From Desulfobulbaceae bacterium UBA5611 (GTDB taxonomy: Bacteria; Desulfobacterota; Desulfobulbia; Desulfobulbales; Desulfocapsaceae), in NCBI GenBank assembly GCA_002424635.1, contig DIKT01000093.1, positions 70,214 to 107,451 of the forward strand: a stretch of 37,238 bases of DNA. Direction: 5' to 3'. Below are positions 32,884-37,238 of the stretch, piece by piece (position 1 is the stretch's first letter; each line of letters begins with the position of its first letter). Below the pieces are notes generated by a model. That model was not told the DNA's origin and did no database searches. It worked only from the letters and a program-made list of their open reading frames with translations. The translations under genes and the position numbers were made by a program.

Positions 32884-33550
32884 GAAATTGGTGCTAGCCC
32901 TGATGATGCTGTCTTTCCTGGCAGCCTGTGCCGGCAGACCGCAGCTGCCGGAGCTGACCGGTCTGATCGCAGATACCAGCACTGCGGCGGGGTCGAGCCA
33001 GCAGGGCTGCGAGCAGCCATTTTTAGCGGGGCACTGGCAATTGGTGCACGCCATTGACTTTAACCGGGGCGGCCGGGGCGGCACTTCCCTGATCGGGGTA
33101 ACGACCCTGGCCGGCCGCAGGCTGCACTGCCTGCTTATGACGGTGGAAGGGCTGGTCCTCTTTGAGGCCGAACTTGACCAGCAGCAACTGGCGATCCAGC
33201 GGGCGATCCCGCCGTTTGATAAAGCTGATTTTGCCAGGGGCCTGATGGCTGATGTCCAGACCATCTTCGTCTCGCCAGCCCAACAACCTGTGACAGGCCG
33301 GCTGGCCGGCGGTGAGACGGTCTGTCGTTATCAGGCTGACAATGGGCAGATCACCGATATTATGATGGCGGCGGCTGGCGGCTGGCAGCTTAATGTCTAT
33401 GACTCTGCTCGGCAGCTGATCCGCACTGTTAGTGCCGGTTCACCGCTCGCCAAGGCTGGCCGGATGATACCTGCAAACCTGGAGCTCAGCGCCTCAGGCC
33501 TCAACGAATACACCTTAACAATGACCTTGATCAGTGCCGATAAATTATGA
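32816..33550 (+). CDS. DUF3261-like outer-membrane lipoprotein with element-derived N-terminus
   Basis: 244 residues as read from the ATG at 32816. Residues 1-23 (MKHYLIITPP...) are encoded by the inserted element. From Lys24 the native signal peptide resumes (KLVLALMMLSFLAAC) with lipobox LAAC, so the mature protein starts at Cys38. The middle (GTSLIGVTTLAGRRLHCLLMTVEG) and the later ADVQTIFV resemble DUF3261 proteins of aryl polyene loci, which probably receive the product at the outer membrane. The stop overlaps the next gene as ATGA. A TTG at 32888 is an alternative start but gives no basic residue. The insertion may lower or alter expression. Confidence 0.75.
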   Translation: MKHYLIITPPRFSHFSGINWKVTKLVLALMMLSFLAACAGRPQLPELTGLIADTSTAAGSSQQGCEQPFLAGHWQLVHAIDFNRGGRGGTSLIGVTTLAGRRLHCLLMTVEGLVLFEAELDQQQLAIQRAIPPFDKADFARGLMADVQTIFVSPAQQPVTGRLAGGETVCRYQADNGQITDIMMAAAGGWQLNVYDSARQLIRTVSAGSPLAKAGRMIPANLELSASGLNEYTLTMTLISADKL

Positions 33551-34812
33551 AATTTAAGCTCATCTATCCCAAGTGGGCCAAGCTGGACCGGCAGACCGAG
33601 TTTCACCTGCCGCCGCATGGGCCGGTTGTCTTTGCCGCCACCTTGCCCGATTATGTCGATGTTGATTTTGTGGATGAAAATCTGGAGACCATTGATTTTG
33701 ATGAGCCGGTCGATATGGTCGGGATCTCCATGATGCTGACCGTGCAGGTGAAGCGCGGCTGGGAGATTGCTGATCTCTACCGCAAAAAGGGGGTCAAGGT
33801 CATCTTCGGCGGCATCGCCACCATGCTTCATGCCGAGGAAACCATGGAACATGCCGATTCCGTCTTTCTGGGCGAGGCCGAGGGGCGGATGGAACAGGTG
33901 CTGGCCGATTTCCGCCAGGGCAAACTCCAGCCCCGCTACGATTTTATGGACGCGCGGCCGGACATCGCTCTGGTCGGCCCGGCCCGCCGGGATCTTCTCA
34001 ACCGGCAGCTCTATAATTACAAAGGGGTGCAGATGGTTGATCTGGTCCATGCCTCCCGCGGCTGCCGCTTCAACTGTTACCCCTGCGCCGTATCTTTTCT
34101 GGGCGGCCGGCAGTTCAGGCCGCGGCCCATTGATACCGTCGTGGCCGAGATGGCCGGGATTGACAATAACCGCCTGTTTCTGGTCGACAATTCCCTGGCC
34201 CAGAACAGCCAGTGGGAAAAGGACCTGTTCCGCGAGATGATCCCCCTGAAAAAGAAATGGTGCTCCCATCCCATCGAAGATAAACCCGAGATCCTCGATC
34301 TGGCGGCCCAGGCCGGGGCCTGGTATGTCTATCAGGCCGTTTTTGATACCTCGGACTATATTCGGGAGCGGGTCAAGCGCTATCATGATCATGGTATCGG
34401 CGTGGAGGGCACCATCCTTCTCGGGCTCGACAATCACGATGAAGATTTCATCAAGCGGCTGATCGACTTTCTGCTGGAGATTGAATTGGATCTGGCCGAA
34501 TTCACGGTCCTGACCCCCTTCCCTCATACCAAGGCCTGGAAGGAGCTGAATCAGCAGAACCGCATCCTCTCCCAGGATTGGAACGACTATTCAGCGGATA
34601 AGGTGGTGTTTCAACCGAAACAGATGAGCCCCGAACGTCTGCAGGAATTGCTCGATCTGGCCTGGAACTCCTTTTACCGGGAAGAATCACAGGAATTGAA
34701 GATGTTTAAACTCTTTAAACAGGTGGTGGAAAAGGAAATGGCCGACGGCACCTTCACCCCCCGGGACCGCAGTCTAGCCAATCAAGCCTTTGGGCGGGAT
34801 GCGAGCAGGTAG
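33547..34812 (+). CDS. Radical SAM enzyme with cobalamin-type N-terminal domain
   Basis: 421 residues. The N-terminal part starts MKFKLIYPKWAKL and has DMVGISMMLTVQVKR, VIFGGIATMLH and FLGEAEG, the layout of a B12-binding-type domain. The cluster motif is SRGCRFNCYPC (Cys173, Cys177, Cys180). It contains RLFLVDNSL and ILLGLDNHDED strings typical of the class (HpnJ/BchE-like). It ends the plus-strand operon with an ATGA overlap to the lipoprotein gene. It is less similar to the paired enzymes at 24-26 kb than to the one at 26846. The substrate is unknown, probably the polyene or lipid chain. Confidence 0.88.
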   Translation: MKFKLIYPKWAKLDRQTEFHLPPHGPVVFAATLPDYVDVDFVDENLETIDFDEPVDMVGISMMLTVQVKRGWEIADLYRKKGVKVIFGGIATMLHAEETMEHADSVFLGEAEGRMEQVLADFRQGKLQPRYDFMDARPDIALVGPARRDLLNRQLYNYKGVQMVDLVHASRGCRFNCYPCAVSFLGGRQFRPRPIDTVVAEMAGIDNNRLFLVDNSLAQNSQWEKDLFREMIPLKKKWCSHPIEDKPEILDLAAQAGAWYVYQAVFDTSDYIRERVKRYHDHGIGVEGTILLGLDNHDEDFIKRLIDFLLEIELDLAEFTVLTPFPHTKAWKELNQQNRILSQDWNDYSADKVVFQPKQMSPERLQELLDLAWNSFYREESQELKMFKLFKQVVEKEMADGTFTPRDRSLANQAFGRDASR

Positions 34813-34888
34813 GTTACGAGTGAGGATAATGCCTGAGGAGACAATGTCACTGTTCTGTATAGTTACCTGTTAGCTTAAAAGGAATCGT

Positions 34889-35792
34889 ATGTTTCAAACA
34901 AACTATGGAAAAACAATCAAACTATTTCTGATGGATGCAGATCCAGACGGGAGGATTATTTGTGAGCTCTCCAACTGGACAGGTAAGGCATATCGCATTC
35001 CAAGAGGAAAAGTTAAAGATTGTGCTGACCGTCCTGAATTAAAAAGCACAGCAGTTTATATTTTATTTGGGCGTCCTGAGTCATCTTCCGATAAACCAAG
35101 AGCCTATATTGGTGAAGCAGAGAATGTATATAGTCCTAGTTCAACATGTCTCAGAAAAAGAATTTTGGAATGAAGTAGTTGTATTTATAAGTAAAGATGA
35201 GAATCTCAATAAAGCACATATTAAATATCTAGAATCAAGACTACATAATCTGGCTACTGAAGCTGGAAGGTTTCAGATAGAAAACGGTAACATTCCCACA
35301 AAATCGTGTATCTCTGAGTCGGATCAAGCAGAGATGGAGGAATTTATTGAATATGTTCGTATGCTCATTAATACAATGAATTTCAAAGTATTTGAGCCAT
35401 TAGTAAAAGAAAGCGCAAATCAAAAAAATAAAAATGAAGACCTTTTTTTAAAAGGTGCAAGAGGAGCATTTGGAAGAGGAAAAAGAACAACGGATGGTTT
35501 TGTTGTTTTTAAAGGGGCTGAGATTGCTTCTTCTACTGTGCCATCATTTCCAAGAGGGTTCGACTCACTAAGGGAAGAACTGTTAAAGGGCGATATTGTT
35601 AGTGAGAACCAAGACAAGTTAACTCTGTCTGAGGATTATTTATTTAGCAGTCCTTCAGCTGCTGCGGCGGTACTCATGGGTCGAAGTGCAAATGGTTTGC
35701 TTGAATGGAAAGATCAATCAGGTAAACCGTTGAAGGAAATTGAAGCATCAGAAATAGAAAAAGCTAATAATGCCATTAACGCGAACAGTTAA
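34889..35792 (+). pseudogene. GIY-YIG nuclease/DUF4357-type gene, frameshifted
   Basis: Two frames together make one protein. The first (34889-35173) reads up to RAYIGEAENVY, the GIY-YIG core, then turns into an unrelated tail. The second, open from 35067, resumes with LVQHVSEKEFWNEVVVFISKDENLNKAHIKYLESRL, the known continuation of this family, and runs to 35792 with a DUF4357-like C-terminus (SPSAAAAVLMGRSANGLLEWK). The break lies near 35128-35140, where a 2-base deletion or a 1-base insertion would explain it. A good AGGA box precedes the ATG. The region is strongly AT-rich compared with the biosynthetic genes, so it was probably acquired. Confidence 0.8.
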
Positions 35793-35888
35793 AAACGCCG
35801 TTTTGTTGCGCTCATCCTGCTTGTAACTTCCGATTATGGCGGTCGTTAACGCACAAAATAACATTCGCAAAACAACATCGATTACGTG

Positions 35889-35938
35889 TATAATATGGCA
35901 TCGAAAAAGATCCTTATAAAACTCACGGAGGTATCGAG
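35889..35938 (+). promoter_or_regulatory. Promoter and ribosome-binding site of the Phd/ParE-like pair
   Basis: TATAAT at 35889-35894 is preceded by a weak -35 (ttcgca, 19 bp away). GGAGGT lies at 35927-35932, 8 bases before the antitoxin ATG. The gap 35793-35888 shows a weak inverted repeat (ttttgttgcg against cgcacaaaa) and no gene. Confidence 0.4.
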
Positions 35939-36217
35939 ATGCCAATCAGCATAACCGAGGACATACGATCCATCACAGACTTAAAGAGAAACACGAATTC
36001 AGTTCTAGATCAAATCCATAAAACCAAGCGCCCTGTCATCTTAACTGTCAATGGCAAGGCCGAAGCAGTTCTCGTCGATGCCAAGGAGTATGAAAAAATC
36101 ACTAATGCATTCAACTTATTAAAGCTCCTTGTGTCAGCTGAGGAAGATTTCAAGGAAGGGAGGTATACTGAAGTGAAAGACTTCTTCCAGGAGTTTAAGC
36201 ATGGCAAAGAAATATAA
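35939..36217 (+). CDS. Phd/YefM-type antitoxin
   Basis: 92 residues. The N-terminus (ITEDIRSITDLKRNTNSVLDQIHKTKRPVILTVNGKAEAVLVDAKEYE) is the Phd/YefM DNA-binding fold. The C-terminal helix would bind the toxin. It overlaps the toxin gene by 17 bp. Antitoxins of this type repress their own operon and neutralise the cognate toxin. Confidence 0.93.
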   Translation: MPISITEDIRSITDLKRNTNSVLDQIHKTKRPVILTVNGKAEAVLVDAKEYEKITNAFNLLKLLVSAEEDFKEGRYTEVKDFFQEFKHGKEI

Positions 36218-36500
36218 AATCAACATATCGTTCAATGCCCAAAAAGACCTGGAGTATGTCTTCTTTTATATCGCCGAGGACAGCATTAATAATGCAAAAA
36301 AATTCATACTCGATTTAGAAGAAAAAATTTACAGCCTCGAAACTATGCCGGAACGGTTTGCGTTACTTCCGGAAAACATTTTTTTCGGAAGTAATTACAG
36401 ACAAATTATCCACAAGAAATATCGCGTTATTTATAAAATAAGCAATAATTCAGTATGCATAATGAGGGTTGTTCACGGCGCACAACTTCTTGATTTATAA
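36201..36500 (+). CDS. RelE/ParE-type toxin
   Basis: 99 residues. KYKINISFNAQKDLEYVFFYIAEDS, FGSNYRQIIHKKYRVIYKI and the terminal VCIMRVVHGAQ are characteristic strands of the RelE/ParE fold. Whether it acts on mRNA at the ribosome (RelE) or on gyrase (ParE) cannot be told; the RVIYKI and VVHGAQ strings favour ParE-like proteins. It is paired with the antitoxin directly upstream. Confidence 0.92.
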   Translation: MAKKYKINISFNAQKDLEYVFFYIAEDSINNAKKFILDLEEKIYSLETMPERFALLPENIFFGSNYRQIIHKKYRVIYKISNNSVCIMRVVHGAQLLDL

Positions 36501-36553
36501 AAAGATTGGAAAATAATCAGGCGGAAAGCACGGGGTCACGTCTCGGGAAAATT

Positions 36554-36580
36554 AGAGACACTTCCCATATTGAGAATATC
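36554..36580 (+). repeat. gacacttccc repeat, copy 2
   Basis: agagacacttcccatattgag resembles the copy at 9638-9660 (gggacacttcccctatt). Upstream, gtctc and gagac (36540-36559) can form a short stem. It separates the toxin-antitoxin pair from the AlbA-type gene. Confidence 0.35.
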
Positions 36581-36595
36581 GTAAAGCACCTATCC

Positions 36596-37238
36596 ATGCT
36601 GAATAATTCCCAAGACATCCAAGCCATGCTGGCGGCTGACAAGCTGCCCATCAACCTCGACGACCTGCTTCGCCAGCGCACAGTGGAAGGCGAGCGCATC
36701 GAATACAAGGCGGGCTGGAATCCCGACCCGATTATTCGCACCCTCTGCGCCTTCGCCAATGACTTTGAAAATCTGGGTGGCGGCTATGTGGTGATCGGCC
36801 AGGATTGTGATGAGGACGGCCAACCGCAGTTTCCGCCGGTAGGGCTGGCGGAAAACCAGCTCGATAAAATTCAGCAGGAGCTGCTGGCCGCCTGCCAATT
36901 GATCCTGCCGCCGTATTTCCCGGTGTTGAGCATTGAACAGGTAGAGGGACGCGCTCTTATCGTGTTACAGGCACCAGGCGGCATGAACCGGCCTTACAAG
37001 GCACCGGCCTCTGTCACGGCCAAACACAAAAACTGGCACTACTATGTTCGCCGCTACAGCAGCACGGTGGAGGCAAAAGGTGATACTGAACGCGAGTTAC
37101 TGAATCTGACCGCATCGGTGCCCTTTGATGATCGCTATGCCCAGCAGGCAAGCGTGGCGGATTTGTCCAAACCGTTGATGCTGGATTACTTGCGCGAGGT
37201 GGGCAGCGCCTTAGCGGAGGATGCCGAAGCGCTCTCAG
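36596..37238 (+). CDS. AlbA_2/Schlafen-type ATP-binding protein (partial, N-terminal 214 residues)
   Basis: The gene runs off the right edge. From the ATG at 36596 the frame reads MLNNSQDIQAMLAADKLP, then ERIEYKAGWNPDPIIRTLCAFAND, GGGYVVIGQD, PGGMNRPYKAP and YYVRRYSSTVEAKGDTERELLNL. These are the standard strings of AlbA_2 (Schlafen-like) domain proteins often annotated as ATP-binding transcriptional regulators. Their roles are poorly known, and some are linked to defence islands. It follows a frameshifted nuclease gene and a toxin-antitoxin pair, so an accessory role is likely. The C-terminal half is outside the window. Confidence 0.87.
   Translation, partial: MLNNSQDIQAMLAADKLPINLDDLLRQRTVEGERIEYKAGWNPDPIIRTLCAFANDFENLGGGYVVIGQDCDEDGQPQFPPVGLAENQLDKIQQELLAACQLILPPYFPVLSIEQVEGRALIVLQAPGGMNRPYKAPASVTAKHKNWHYYVRRYSSTVEAKGDTERELLNLTASVPFDDRYAQQASVADLSKPLMLDYLREVGSALAEDAEALS

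Noticed and set aside
33397..34527. A 376-codon minus-strand open frame over the lipoprotein and radical SAM genes
   Set aside because: It covers two genes with lipobox and CxxxCxxC motifs on the plus strand and shows no motif of its own.
10550..34812. Calling the locus a ladderane cluster
   Set aside because: The radical SAM and FAS-type content is suggestive, but there is no diagnostic ladderane gene I can confirm by eye, and DarAB/LolA/DUF3261 point to polyene or resorcinol products as well.
35795..35865. Possible integron attC-like inverted repeat before the toxin-antitoxin pair
   Set aside because: The arms (ttttgttgcg and cgcacaaaa) match weakly and the expected GTTRRRY/RYYYAAC core pair is not present. 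No integrase or second attC is seen.
1..37238. tRNA, rRNA or CRISPR array
   Set aside because: No cloverleaf with a TTCGA-type loop in an intergenic gap, no rRNA-like sequence and no regularly spaced direct repeats were found on reading both strands.

Overview
The window looks like a chromosomal segment of a Gram-negative, probably anaerobic bacterium, most likely a Desulfobacterota (Desulfobulbales-like) genome. This rests on the mix of outer-membrane genes (MltB, LolA-like, lipoproteins), abundant radical-SAM enzymes, a REP-associated transposase and moderately GC-rich coding DNA. The taxon is an inference; there is no rRNA or other marker in the window.

The main content is a large lipid/polyene-type biosynthetic locus of fatty-acid-synthase-like (type II) enzymes in four blocks. 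(1) Left edge, minus strand: a polysaccharide deacetylase running off the window, overlapping an MMPL exporter fused to a SAM methyltransferase; UppP, a DUF2459-like lipoprotein and MltB follow and may be ordinary envelope genes. (2) 10.5-18.4 kb, minus strand: a DarA/DarB pair (dialkylresorcinol-type), a small HTH-like protein, a BtrH-like acyltransferase, an ABC exporter, an ACP, a ketosynthase and a ketosynthase-like partner without catalytic Cys. This order resembles what I recall of the conserved core of flexirubin loci. (3) 20.0-30.6 kb, minus strand, tightly coupled: ACP, KS-CLF fusion, B12-type radical SAM, dehydratase-ACP fusion, two paralogous radical SAM enzymes, two ketosynthases, a hotdog thioesterase and a double-hotdog dehydratase. 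(4) 30.9-34.8 kb, plus strand, divergent from block 3: ApeP-like hotdog dehydratase, FabG-type reductase, LolA-like carrier, DUF3261-like lipoprotein and a fourth radical SAM enzyme. Blocks 3 and 4 combine aryl-polyene-like parts with a radical-SAM set that recalls putative ladderane-type loci. No aryl-starter genes (ammonia-lyase, CoA/ACP ligase) are seen. The likely logic is: ACP-bound chain built by KS/KR/DH, modified by radical SAM enzymes, joined to or built beside a dialkylresorcinol, and moved to the outer membrane by MMPL/LolA/DUF3261 and the ABC exporter. The product is unknown.

Accessory DNA sits between and to the right of these blocks. From 6.2 to 10.5 kb there is a REP-associated transposase, repeated gggtcagagt elements, a truncated DUF6338-like gene, an orphan PAS histidine kinase, a membrane protein with a histidine-phosphoacceptor domain but no ATPase domain, and a MazEF-like pair. 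From 34.9 kb to the end there is a frameshifted GIY-YIG/DUF4357-like gene, a Phd/ParE-type toxin-antitoxin pair and the start of an AlbA/Schlafen-type gene.

Two MITE-like elements are visible. One (32728-32883) sits in the first codons of the DUF3261-like lipoprotein gene. Removing it with one copy of its GAAAT duplication restores an ATG that overlaps the lolA-like stop codon and a normal lipoprotein signal peptide. The element now supplies the in-frame replacement start.
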